From assembly GCA_015227615.1 (NCBI GenBank), contig JAALGZ010000018.1, positions 248,001-312,000 of the forward strand: 64,000 nucleotides of DNA, read 5' to 3'. The DNA comes from Labyrinthula sp. Ha (Eukaryota > Sar > Bigyra > Labyrinthulida > Labyrinthulaceae). A program made the translations under genes and the position numbers. This document shows positions 34,315-46,500 of the stretch, one piece after another (positions within the stretch are counted from its first letter, which is position 1; each line of letters begins with the position of its first letter). The notes under the pieces are model-generated. The model saw nothing but the letters and a program-made list of their open reading frames with translations. It ran no database searches and was not told the origin of the DNA.

Positions 34315-35212
34315 TAGTCATAACTGGAAGCATACTTTAGTCTGGTCTTTACATAGAGTAGAAGGTTTAGCTCATTTTTTTCTGAAAAGGTGAACTAATT
34401 TTATTGAGAGGTAAACCTGCGGAGTAGTACTTCTGATACTATTTATTCAAACTAGGATTAGGTTTAGAATCTTATTATTTATTTGTTTCGAAAGTTCCAG
34501 TAGGTTTTATTTCATGTCTATTGTAGATAGGTCAGCCTAGATACATTGAGAGTAGATGACCAACCACATCTACGAATATCAACCTTCCTGAAGGTCAGAG
34601 ATGAAGATATAATGAAGCAATGGGTTGAACTGTGTGCTTGGCTTTGCAACTGATTGAGCAACTTTTTCTGTTCTCACATGTTTTCTGTTTAATTCAAAAC
34701 TTTTAATTAGAAAAACTCTCTGTGAAACATTTTGTTAAGGGTAAAGTCATCCTTATTAACCCAATAATAAAAGGGTAGAGGGAGAGTAAATCCAAAACAG
34801 ACATTTACTCCTACTTCATATATTAGTAGATGACTATTTACTGAGTGGTAACTCTACTGAAACAACCGATAATGAACAAGAAATGGTTTATCTATCAAGA
34901 GATACCTACCTATGAGCTATATGGTTAATGACAGAATGAGTTTTAAAAGGACAAGGGCTAGCAATACATGAAAATTTGTATTACCATTTTATGTTCAAGG
35001 ACTATCACAGCAACTGAGAGAAGATTAACACATCAATTTTCTTAAAGAATATTTTGTTCCCTTATTTCTTACACTTAATTTTATAGAAAGCAACTTCAAG
35101 TTAGTAATAAAACTTTGCAACATAAAAAACGCACCAGTTGAACCCGTGATCTGCAAAACATATTCGGACACAAAGGAACAACCCTAACTTTACATCAAAA
35201 CTCTGCCAAAAT
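34315..35212. other. Intergenic stretch between convergent genes
   Basis: This is the 3' side of both paralogue A (+) and the HSF gene (-). No open frame, repeat or RNA gene was recognised; it should hold both 3' ends. Confidence 0.45.
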
Positions 35213-35797
35213 TTATTTATAGCGTGGGCGTTTTCTGTTCTCAAGAGTTTCCAATCTTTCCCTTAGATCAACAATCTCCGTCTCCATCTGTTGGATTCGT
35301 GTAAACAATGCAGTGAAACTTTTATGAAACAATTTTTTATGCTCCTCAAGCTCCTTCTTCAGATCCTGGCTATGATGTGTTTCTGCAACGTAGCTTCTCT
35401 TGTTGGTAATTCTCCTGATATTCAATATTCTAGCTGGTTCATCACGAAGGAATTCTGGGTGTGAAAACGTCCATCCTTCTAACTCCGCTCCATCCGCGTT
35501 TGTGGCAATAGTTGATTTGGACTTGGAGAAGCCGTAGAAGTGTAGCTGTCGAATAAATGTTCGCAGCGTGCCGGTAAAATACTGGGGAATTACCTGGGAG
35601 TTGAACTTAGTTACATCGAACACAGCGAATTGCGTTCCCTCGCTTACCCATCCGCCGACATCTTTTGGACAAGACTTTGTTATGGAGAAAAGTTTGGTGA
35701 GAAAGGATGGAAGCGAGTTTAACTTGTGTGTATCAACTTCTGAGAGTTGTTTACCACCCAGACCGTTTGAACTTGTGTTAGAGCTAGAATTCTGCAT
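35213..35797 (-). CDS. Small heat-shock-factor-type transcription factor
   Basis: 194 residues. After a Ser/Asn/Gly-rich start, an HSF DNA-binding domain spans about 30-130: SFLTKLFSI (helix 1), GTQFAVFDVTKFNSQVIPQYF (the W-x-x-x-G-x-x-F-x-V-x-D pattern, beta hairpin and helix 2), then recognition helix GTLRTFIRQLHFYGF, then the wing and FSHPEFLRDEPARILNIRR. A heptad coiled coil for oligomerisation runs from about 145 to 188. The last residues, RKRPRYK, look like a nuclear localisation signal. The protein ends there, with no room for a typical activation domain, so it may act as a repressor, competitor or subunit. The known HSF role is binding nGAAn arrays in stress-response promoters. The loop between helix 2 and the recognition helix has GTLRT where most HSFs have a HxNF/MxSF type sequence. 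The gene is intronless. Confidence 0.92.
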   Translation of the reverse strand: MQNSSSNTSSNGLGGKQLSEVDTHKLNSLPSFLTKLFSITKSCPKDVGGWVSEGTQFAVFDVTKFNSQVIPQYFTGTLRTFIRQLHFYGFSKSKSTIATNADGAELEGWTFSHPEFLRDEPARILNIRRITNKRSYVAETHHSQDLKKELEEHKKLFHKSFTALFTRIQQMETEIVDLRERLETLENRKRPRYK

Positions 35798-38700
35798 TAT
35801 CCTATTTTAATTGTTTTTCTTATTCTTTTTCTCAAGGAAACAAAAAGAACACCGACGAAGGTCTGTTCTTCCGTATTCTCATTTCTTATCCTTTGATTAG
35901 AGACTTTATCGAGAAACAATATATATAACTTCATAACCCGAATCTCTCGAAAAATCAAGTAGAGTTTCACCATTATTTGATATATTCTTGTCCCGTGAGA
36001 TTCGAGATTATATTATAAATGGTCAAATAAATGAGTTAACATGGTCCCGTTCAGCTTAAGGCCGAAATAACGGACTTCTGTCAGCACAATAATTAACCTA
36101 TAGAATTTACAATGAATTTAAAGAATAGTAAGGAGAAAGTATAAAGAAAAAGAATATAGGAAATATAATGGAATTATGCTGTTTATTTGATAGAAAAGAA
36201 TTTGCTTTTGAATATGGGAATGTGTAGAAATAAATGGAAGAGATGTATAGTGATTTGTTTCGGTTTTTAGATGCCCGTCTCGAACTCAGATTTTTTTTAT
36301 TGATATCTAGACATAATTATCGGTATTTTTGAAACGTTTAACTAACGTTACTATATTTTAGCGTGAAAACAATAGGAATTTCCATTGGTAACGTTAATTT
36401 ACCATTAGTTGGAGTTCTTACGTTAGTTTATCTCTGGTGAAATTAATTTTGGGAAACTCTAAGTTCTTAAACTGAGTAAAAAAGTTAAAGTCGTTGAAAA
36501 GAAAAGATGGAGAAAATAAATGGCAGCTAATCCATAAGTTGCATGTTCAGTGCGCATAATCTTCTTTGTGGCTCATCTGTCCTTTGTGTTTAATAATAAT
36601 GATAGGAGTTACCTACAAAAGACAGATGCTGAGAAAGCAGAAACTTTGTTGGAAAACTTTAAGCTTTAAAAAAACAGAGATGTAAGGCTGAGGCTGAACT
36701 CAGTATCATGACCTATAAATAATTAAGGCTTTAAAGTTTATTTTGTACTCTTTACTAACCTTTGGTCGAGTTTAACTTAGAAAAAACACGTGGTTTTACA
36801 TGAAAATATGAAATAATATAACAGAGATTTGTATAATTAAAACCAACAAAAACTCCAAACTTTAATTTTTCTACTATAAGTTACTGTCAATTAGTCTTAG
36901 ATAAGTTTAGAGTTAAATTTTTTTATATCTGTCTTATTAGAAGATCAGTTTTGGCTATTATATAGTTGAGTTTGGAGTAAAGTTAAATTAAGCCAAATAA
37001 CTATTGCCGAGATTAATAGGGAAGTTCTTGGAGTTTCCTCAAACAAGACTCGGAGTATTTCTAAATCATCAATACCTCTGGTTGACTACCATTTCTCAGG
37101 ATGTTTTGTTACTTGGTATCGCCCATTCAAGAATATTTGACGCTTAAGGGTATCCTTTTTCAGAGTTTCTGAGATCTTGGAAATAGGATACATTCTTAGG
37201 AAGTCTATACAGAATACACCAATTCTCAAAAAATTTTGCTTCTACACCTAAATTCACCCGTTCTTTCAACTGGTGAGATCTGTTTAAGCTCTAGATGAGT
37301 ATTGCTTGAGGTATTACACGGATTAAAATTTAGAGAAACAGCATTTTAGCCCAATATCGACTTTTCTATAAAAAAATACTAAAAATATCCTAAAATATAG
37401 AATTAAAGGTTGCAGGTCATGTTTTTTAGTTGCTGGGGCTCCATAGTACAAAAATTTATAGGATTATAGGAAAACTGAGTGATTTCGTATTTTCAGATGT
37501 GCAGATTTTCAACATTTGACTTTTCTGAATGAAGTTTAGTTCACTTACAATTAACCAGAAAATAAAAATCCTGAGAAATGGTTTGAGAGGTTAGTTATTG
37601 TGAATACTTAGGATCTGAGGGGAATCAGATCATCTATAGAGTTGTTCTTCGTTATGTTACGTTTGGATGTATGTTTTTAGAGATCTGTAAACTTAGTGAA
37701 AAGGACACTTAAAATTAGTCTTTTTTAGGGTTTAAAGTACTCATCCTTATTAAATACCCTGAAAAAATACATGGTTGAAAAGATTTTTATAATGTGAAAT
37801 ACATTGTGGGTGATAATATTGTATTTGAGGAAGATTTCGTGACAAAAACTAACAAATACTATATGCTTTATTTTCAGTAATCGTAGTTTTTTTATACTTC
37901 ATATTGTTTTTATCCACTAAATTTTTATGTGGGTAAGTACTAGGCTCAGTTTGCAATATTTTTCGAGCTTTCTAAGAGAGTTGAAAAGGTATTGTACTTT
38001 ATATGGCCAGTATACTGCATTTGTGAAAAAATCGTTGATAAAGCATTCAACACTCCATAATAACAAAATGGATAAAGTACTATTGCCTACTACTAGGTCT
38101 ATATTGAATATAAGACCTAACCTTGACAGTTTACAGAAGTGGCGTAAGCTTTTTCTTCATTGTTTTCTGATCGATTTATAATTAATGAGCTATATTCTTA
38201 TGGTATTTGGTGTTCTACACAAAATAAACTATTTGGAATCCTATACTACCTCATATAGCTAGAGAGATACTCGAAGAGACCTTCTAAAACTGTATTTTGG
38301 TTATTACACCTCGAAAAATTCGCTAAGAAATTAACTCTGCAATTATTTAGGAATTTACCCAAAATACTGGTTGAGCTGAAAACAATAGAAGAGAAAATTA
38401 CCTTCCAGTGCTCCAATATGAAAAATATAAATGTCAGGGACTTGAAATAGTTTTTAAAATAAGTGAAATCGATGAAAGTAACGTTTTACATTAAAATTGA
38501 GCGAGATACAAGAGAAACATAACTTAAAAATAGCATATTTGGAAAAAGTATAGATATATGACCTTTAACCATAGTAGCACTTATTAGAAGTGAAGGTAAA
38601 AACTACATCGTCTTGTAGTATATTATTTAAGATACCTTAAGTCTTTTTATGAATTAAAATGATAACTTACTTGCTGAAAATATTTACTTTACTAGGGCAT

Positions 38701-40006
38701 GTACTGATCTTTTAAACTTTGTTGAGATTTTTTAATTTTTAGGATTATTTGATTCATAATTAACTTAATAAAAAAAATGCTATGTCTCATGAGGTATTAG
38801 AAAATGAAAATATCTTTCATATGATGTATTTTGCCTTTGCTAAAACCAAGTTTGAGCTGAGACAGAGCCCTTTCTTGATAATAATCTTTTGAGCTTTCTC
38901 GAGACTAGCGCCGCGCTTTATAGGTTTAAAATATTTTTTTCAAAAGGTTATATGTTAACAAGTTAAGAGATATAGAGGGAAACAGCTTTCAACCTGTATA
39001 TCTCATGTATATTTGAATCTACTGTAACCATGTTTTTCTCTACAACATTGGTTATTTCGAGAAGATTTCAAGACTCAAAAAATATGCTCGGGGGATATCA
39101 AGGCGAGAAATGTCCCGCGTATTGACCCTCTAATACACAGAAAATCCTTAATGTACTAACGTTAGCATTAACGTTAAATCTAAGATTAAGCGATCTGTTA
39201 ACGCTAGCTAAATTAATCTCAAAACGAAACTTTGTCCAAACGTATACCTTCCAACAATAGAGGTGTCTATATATATATATATATATATATCATTTTATAT
39301 AGGGTTTCTATTTCACCGGTAGTACGAATAGGAAATTTGGTTTGCTGGAATTGTTTACCGCTGTTGTTGTGTTCCCGTCTATTTTTATTAGCTACTACCT
39401 ATTGGTACACAGTTAAATGTGATTTTACGATATTAACAACGAACATGATATGTTCTACTTACCGAACCGCTGTTATACCAGATCGGGAAAATACAATTAA
39501 GTTCTTGTGGTACAATCTACTGGATTATGTTGATACATGCTTAACAGAGGGACCTGCTTAGGTCACCTTTTCAGATTGCACGAAAAATATTACGAATATA
39601 CAAGAACAAAACCAGGAAGACAAGAAAATATGAAACAAAAAGCTAAAATAACAGTAAAGAAGAAAGTTAATACTAGAATCAGATTATGTAACATTTTCTA
39701 CATAATTCAGAGGGGAACCTCGAACAGACAGAGTTTATGACATTTTGAATCTAGGTATCACTCTCAGTCAAAATATTCTACTTGATTTCAAACGTTCTGT
39801 CATAGTGAATAAAGAAAAAGAGGACTTCCCTTAGAAAATTAAACAACCAGTACTGAACTCTGTTTCAGTACAAGAGAAAATAGAGGAAGGAAATATGTTG
39901 AGCAAGGGACCGTGGTTAACGTTTATGAAGGAAATATAACACCATTTCCAATCCAATTAAACTAATCTCTAACCTATAGATGACGTTTACGTCAAGCTGT
40001 TTTTAA
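35798..40006. other. AT-rich stretch without an assigned gene
   Basis: The proximal part should contain the HSF promoter. Clusters of the palindrome TAACGTTA occur at 36343-36350, 36389-36396, 39157-39164 and 39169-39176. A perfect TA run lies at 39268-39290, inside a 109-codon chance-like frame (39232-39561). Two coding-like pieces deserve a check: 36537-36669 (+), with a hydrophobic run then an acidic helix-like tail, and 37927-38181 (+), 84 codons, which opens further upstream if a 17-nt GTAAGT...CAG segment at 37932-37948 is spliced. Neither is strong enough to call. Confidence 0.4.
39268..39290. repeat. (TA)n microsatellite
   Basis: Perfect alternating TA run of 23 bp. Shorter runs of the same kind lie near 44168-44181, 46193-46207 and 59819-59833. 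Confidence 0.95.
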
Positions 40007-40519
40007 TTAGAGCTGTTCAGGAGCCAAAACTATAATAAGTTTTAAAACAACGCTAAATTGGCGCCAGGTTATCTTCCTTAAATAAAGAATAAAACCCCGT
40101 TCATTCAATATCATGTTCACCTCATTCAATTCAGAATGTCGCAACTCTCCTTGAGAAATCTGAATCCCAACTTTCAACTAATAGTTTATATTTAAAACAA
40201 ATTGAAATATATTTTTACATGATCAAACAAAACTAAATCCTCTTGACACTGAATTCTTCGAAATACGAGTTCTCTGTGTTTCTTCTCCTTAGAATCAGTG
40301 AGAAGATTCTCGGATGCTTTGTAATCTGCTGGAATTAACATTTCAGAGAAGGTCCATCGTCGAATTTGATGTAGATTCACTACATAAGGTCCATTTATTC
40401 TCTTGTTTTTTTTCTTATTTTGTGGCAACAAAAGCTCTAGGTTAAAGTTCACCTGAGAATTTTTGGTTTTGCATTAACTGCGTTTTCTTGTCGGCGCCTT
40501 TGGGGATCACCTGGCGCAT
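40007..40519 (-). CDS. Small basic protein of unknown function, probably three exons
   Basis: Read as complement(join(40007..40177, 40219..40436, 40453..40519)) this gives 151 residues and a stop. The second intron, 40218-40178, is 41 nt with GTAAAA donor and TATTAG acceptor; after it 56 more codons stay open. The first, 40452-40437, would be only 16 nt (GTGAACTTTAACCTAG). Removing it joins MRQVIPKG...NQKFS to ELLLPQNKKKNKR in frame. If that intron is not real, the same junction is a one-base frame break. The protein is rich in Lys, Arg, Gln and Leu, with predicted helices (SELNEVNMILNERGF, WRQFSVVLKLIIVLAPEQL). I recognise no domain, signal peptide or membrane anchor. It stands alone in otherwise gene-free DNA, between HSF and paralogue B. 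Confidence 0.55.
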
Positions 40520-43500
40520 TGAATAGAGTGTTCAATAGAAAATCTAACCCACATGAAACTGTCCCCTGAATTGCAGATTTTTGGTAGAGCCAATCAAGTG
40601 TAGTTTACACGTCATGGGATGAAACCTGGCATCCTTCCTTATCTTCCACCCCTAATACAATCTATTACTTCAAAATACAGCAAATCAGCTTTAGATTCTT
40701 AATTATGCTAGAAACATACATTTTCGCACTTTTTAGAGCAGGGAAGCTAGATTTTGACCATGACAGCTTCGGCTGTTTCGTAATGTTCTTATTGCATCTC
40801 AGTACTCGTATCACCAATATGCTATTCAGTTTCCTGCGCAATGTCTTAAGAAACAGACTAGAAACCTGTTGCAGATAACTGGTATTTATTTTAGATAATT
40901 AAATTGTAGTAACTTCAAGCCCATAGAAACAATATTTACCCTGTAATGAACTTCCAAGCCTGGTGTCTTGGTGTGAGGTTAACTCTTCTGGTTAAATTGA
41001 ATACTCGGAGACTTAAGCGAACCAAACGTTTCTTCTCTATTGTAACTTGTTTGGGAATAAACAGAAGTGGAGCCCGGTAGAAAAGATGGTTTCAATGTTT
41101 TCAGATCAAATTGTGTTTTTCAGGTAAACGAGCTTTTATATTAAACTAAAGAAGTTATTCCTATATTCGACTCTGAATAGTTGAAGAATAATATCATTTG
41201 TCGGCAAGAGATTGTTATTTGAGTTTCATTTATTCCTCTGATTGTAAGAGATAGTATATCTAAATCTTCCCAAATTTCGTGCAATGAACTCGTAGCATCT
41301 GTCATGTTGATAAAAAAAACGTGACATGACTTGAACAGGAACCCCTAATGTAAGATGATCTAATTCTTTTCACAACTTAGAGAAGAAAATTAGTTGACCT
41401 TAAAAGAAAATACTGCTAATTCTGATTAACTTCAACGTGTTTAGTTATTGCAATGGGATTTTAGTTAATGTTTATCTAGAAACTTATTGTTAGTATCTTA
41501 CATAAGGTGTTTGTTTTCAAATTCATAAATTTGAAACCGATCTGTACTGAGCGAGATGATGAATAAACTCCTGGGTACTAGCACTATGGGTCTGATATAT
41601 AATTTATTAAAAAAATTACCCGCAGTAACGGTAAAATAATTATCTGAGAACAGGTCACCGGTAAGTTTTCATATTTTCACACATACCCCCAACATAAAAG
41701 TTAATCTTCATGGACAGGTATCTTTTGAGCGGAAATTTTCCTATGACAAGAACATTTCTAGTTAACACAAGTGAGTTTGAGAAGTAACAGCTGAGTGTAT
41801 CTTTGTAGTATTACCACAGGGAAATGAATGTATTTTATTCATACTACTGTCCGTTTCTCATTTCAAATACATATAATTACATGTCTTCAACAGCAAGAAG
41901 GTGCTCTATGGTTATAATACCAAGAGAATACAGAGTAACAAGTTAAGATTATACTCTTCAGCTCCATCATTACAAAACTTCTAGAAAAAACCAGAATATG
42001 TTGGAGTGAAAACCTTTAATAACTCAGAAAGAATTAGAACGAGGTGTTCGGAGAATTGTTCGTGGAAAAGTTTTAAGTTTCTCCCCTGACAGAGGTATGT
42101 ATGAGCAAAAGTTACACGATAACTAAAAGAAATTGCTTGATGTTTCCAACCACATGCAATAACACCAATATAATAATGAGAAAAGTTAACCCTTTATGTT
42201 TCTTCCCTATCCTTTGATCTTTTTTATTCTGGATTACGAAGGTAAATACACACACCTCTATATGAAAGATTGATTAATCACTGCTCTTGCTAGTGTCATT
42301 AAATGATACCATTATTTTTTAAATCTTCGTATTTTCATTTTTTTAATAACTTAAGTTCATTTGGGAACGATGCCTAACAGCTCTCTGTTGCATTTCTATA
42401 CATCTTTCCTTATTTCAATAAATATATTAACAATAATAAACATAGAAACTTTTCCAATAAAACTGCATGAACTTATAGTGGGGTATGGAACGTTTAAATA
42501 AAATTTCCTTAACTTAAACCTATCTTTTTTCTTGATGAGGGTAGTTACATCACGTCAAGGTGGTCGATCCATGTTTCACACTCGGAAAAACTTGGAGTAC
42601 GGTTCGTGGTATTTCTATTGCTTTTGGTTCCACCAAATGCAACCGCCAAATAAAATATTTCTATTTCTGCTATTTGTGACAAATGAATATAATAGTAAGA
42701 GAAGAGTGTATTCAATGTTTAATAATATGTTCTATTAAGTTTCATAGAATGTAAATGGTGTGGCTGTTTCTGCTTGTGTATGATTTGGGATGAGAGGGAT
42801 TGTAATAACACCACAGCAACTTCGTTAATAAGAAATTGTAGGGTCGGCAAATACTAGGTTTAATATCTTCGTAGGAACAAGTAAATGAGGTTGAACGTTA
42901 ATATATTTAGTGAGCTACTACGTGATACATATATAACATTATATCAATAATTTTATTGCAATCTGTTTTTGAATTGTTAAGATTGCTATCCAAATATAGC
43001 ACGATGATATTTCAACAGAAAAAAATATTAATTTGATGTGCCCACTCACAGCCAATAATTTTCGCATAAGCCTTTCAACTTGTTAATAAGAGAGAACACA
43101 AAATATTCATTCCGTAGAATATGTTTAGGACATAACAGTAACTGTATTTAGAAAGGATAAATTTTTATTAACTTTATTCTTAAATCGGTGAGCATGAAAA
43201 TAATTTTGAAGTAGAATAAATTCTAATTGTATAAAACTTAATTCTGTATCATGCTTCCACATGATCACATACAGCTTACTATAGTATGTGTTTGATCTAT
43301 GTCTATTACTTTGATATTTCATTTCTTTCCACTACTCCGAGATATAGTTATATCACAGCTATGTATAATTGCTATTTCAAAAAATATTCAGATTGTTTTT
43401 ATTAGAATTTATTGCAAAGCTACATTTTCGTACCAGTTAAGGGTCTAGTTTTATGCTTCTACATATTTAGTAAATGAAGTTTGCCTGTGGTAAAGAAGAG

Positions 43501-46500
43501 ACATTACATCTAGCTTCTTAAATAAAAGCATTTAGCCCTGATCAACCGAATTATTGATCCCCTTTGCATAAAGTTTCTAACATTTCTTGCTCGGAATTTT
43601 GGTTGAATTCATTTTCTTATGATATTTGAGTTATATTTGAAATGCATTAGCGATTTGTTAGAACTCGTTACCCTCAAAGCTAGCTGATATCTGCTACCTC
43701 CCATCAGATCAGAAATTGAATATTTATGGCGCATTAAGTGTGAAAATAAACACCCCTGAAAATATAACTAATAGAGCTATAATTACTGATAACTAAGAAT
43801 ACAGATGACAACTATATTATAATTAAGCGATAATTTATTGAATTTGTACTGAGGCTAAACAGTTAGCAATCTCAAAGTGTTATCTGTACTCTTCTCTAAA
43901 ACCTTTCAAGTATATGTAATTTATTTAATTTATTTCTAAAAAATATAACAGGATCCAAAAGTTCACTCTAATTTATCCAGATAAATGTTGTGTAGCTGTC
44001 TACCAAGCAACGCAACAACAGCACTTTAGCAGATCAACTACCAAGCTTTGCAAATTGAATATATCACCTATTAATAATTTCAGATAAATAAGAAACTTAA
44101 ATTTGAAGGCATAAATTTAATTTTAATATTTTATTTACAAGGTTCTATAAATTAAACTTAAATTATTTATATATATATATACTTACCTCTTAATTATATC
44201 AATAAGTGTTGTCTTCTTCTGTAATGAACTATTATATATTTATATATGTATTGAATTTAAGAAAATATTTTGAGGGCACATTGCTTAAATAGACTCAGCT
44301 GCAACATAAAAGTATCTAAATTTCTAACCCAGTGAAATTGCTCTTATGAAATCTCCAAAACCTTCCACATATCAGGATTATATGTGTCAATCTTTATTCA
44401 TTGGTCCTAGTCTCCAGAATAAATTAACTTTGCTTGATGCGCGTGATTTCATTGTTTATATGTAATAAATAGGGATATCAAAAAGATGGCACATGCTACT
44501 ATACAAATTTTATGGATCCGGACTACAAATACTGTTATCCGGGACCACATTCTACTACAGATTTGAATACCCTAAAATTCAATATTTTCAGGAGACTTTG
44601 CAATCTGTCACTACATGTGTCTTATCGCCAGTATACCCCTGTGCATAATAATGGGCTATCATATAACTGCTCATTTCAAAGAACTATTGTTTCAGTAAAA
44701 GCATTTCCTGTCTAATCACTACACCCTGGATGAATGGAGTATGAACAGTTATCATCTTGCAATTCTATTTCTTATACTTTTGTTTGTGAGCAATAAATCT
44801 TACAACTTCTTTGGCAAACAGTCTTTAGCTTAAAACGAACATCAAAAAATCTTTATATTCTTGGAATTAGATACATTGCAGATTCTAATACTTTAAGTAT
44901 TTAATCTGAGTTTTTTACTTTTTTTACAGAATAAAATTTGGAATGAGGAGTTTAGAGTTTTCCTCAAATACACGCCTTCATCCCTAGGCCAAAACCGGAA
45001 CAACCAGAAACATCAATTCAGTTGAATAGGCTTGAAAAAATGCCAATGAAATGCAAGAAGATATCGATGCCACCGTGATTTACTATCATATAAAATAGGC
45101 ATCTTAATACAACGAGTTTTCTCATTTCCTCATAACTAAAGAGGAATTCCGTGTGCAATAGATGGCTTAAGCAGTTTGGTGTATCAGAAGAGAGCCTAAA
45201 TAACTATTAATACTTGATATTATCAACTCGCTACGTCATATTTTTATTTCATATAAAACCGAAGCTATAGTTCTTCTCAGTAGGGAGAAAACTATGAATA
45301 CTTTCTCATATACCATAACAAATTTCTAAGTTAAATTCTTCATCATCCCATATCTTGGCCATCCTATATTGTTATAGAAAAAATTAGGTTCGCAATGAGG
45401 AACAACACGAAGAATATCCATTAGGCAAGCCTTGTCGAGTGCCTCCACAAAAATAAACCATGAGTCTAAGCTTGCGTGATTATCTACCGCTTAGAGACTC
45501 TCTCTTGCTACAAGAATCTAAATACTCTATGAAGATTGCAGGTCTCTTTTATTTGAGTTTTCTGGTCCGAATGTATCAATAATCTTTACTATGCAGACTT
45601 TACCTCACATATCTTACTGTAAAGTTATTTATAATATGTTATAAAAGAGAAAGGATGATGGAATAACCTCATGGAGCATTTCTAGACTTACTCCGATAAT
45701 TATCATGGCCATTAGTCTTAGTTTCGCTTTAATTGTCAGTTATACGAAAGTTTTAATAGTTTCCCGCTGAATATTACTGTATTTTATGCAAACTTGTGCA
45801 AACTGCTCCTATGGATAATGTTATCTATCTCTAATGTTTATCAGCACTATTTCTAGACTTTGCTCTCACGGATTGTTGAGGATTATTTGTTTCTCTTTGG
45901 GATATTTTTACTAAAATTAACGACAGCACTTAATATACTTTAAGTGTTTTATAATGTTAAAAGGTCTATCTATACTTAGTTTAAATGACTAAGGGACATT
46001 GCTATCTTCTTCATTCCAATTTTACCATGCCTTCTTTGTAATGGCGCTCCTCTTTCAGGAGATTAATATATCTTCACTGTTTTTTTGGATATCATTTTGT
46101 GGACTGACCCATGTATAATAATTGGGAAAACGTAAGTATAGAAAAAAATAGGTTTATTTTAACTCATCCCACGTTCAGCTTGAGAGTATTGTTATATATA
46201 TATATATTTACCAGATCCTGTCAAATCACCAGTGATAAACTTGAGTACCTATGAATTCTGCGGAGCTTGGATACCAGAATGCAGATGATCAGCTGCTCTT
46301 ACCTCGCAATAAGCTATTTGTGCTGAATTATGATTCGGCTCATGCGAGTAAATGCCAGTCTGTATATTCAGGATGTATACATGAGATAGATTTTGGACCC
46401 CAGAATTATAGTTCTTATTTAATCTATCGACTTCGATGCAACTTTAGGTAACTTAATACGATTTGGCAAAATACACGTATAATGGATGTAGAAAAAACAT

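Noticed and set aside
39232-39740. Frames of 109 and 67 codons around the TA run
   Set aside because: Their lengths are within chance for AT-rich DNA, and the first owes part of its length to the TA microsatellite.
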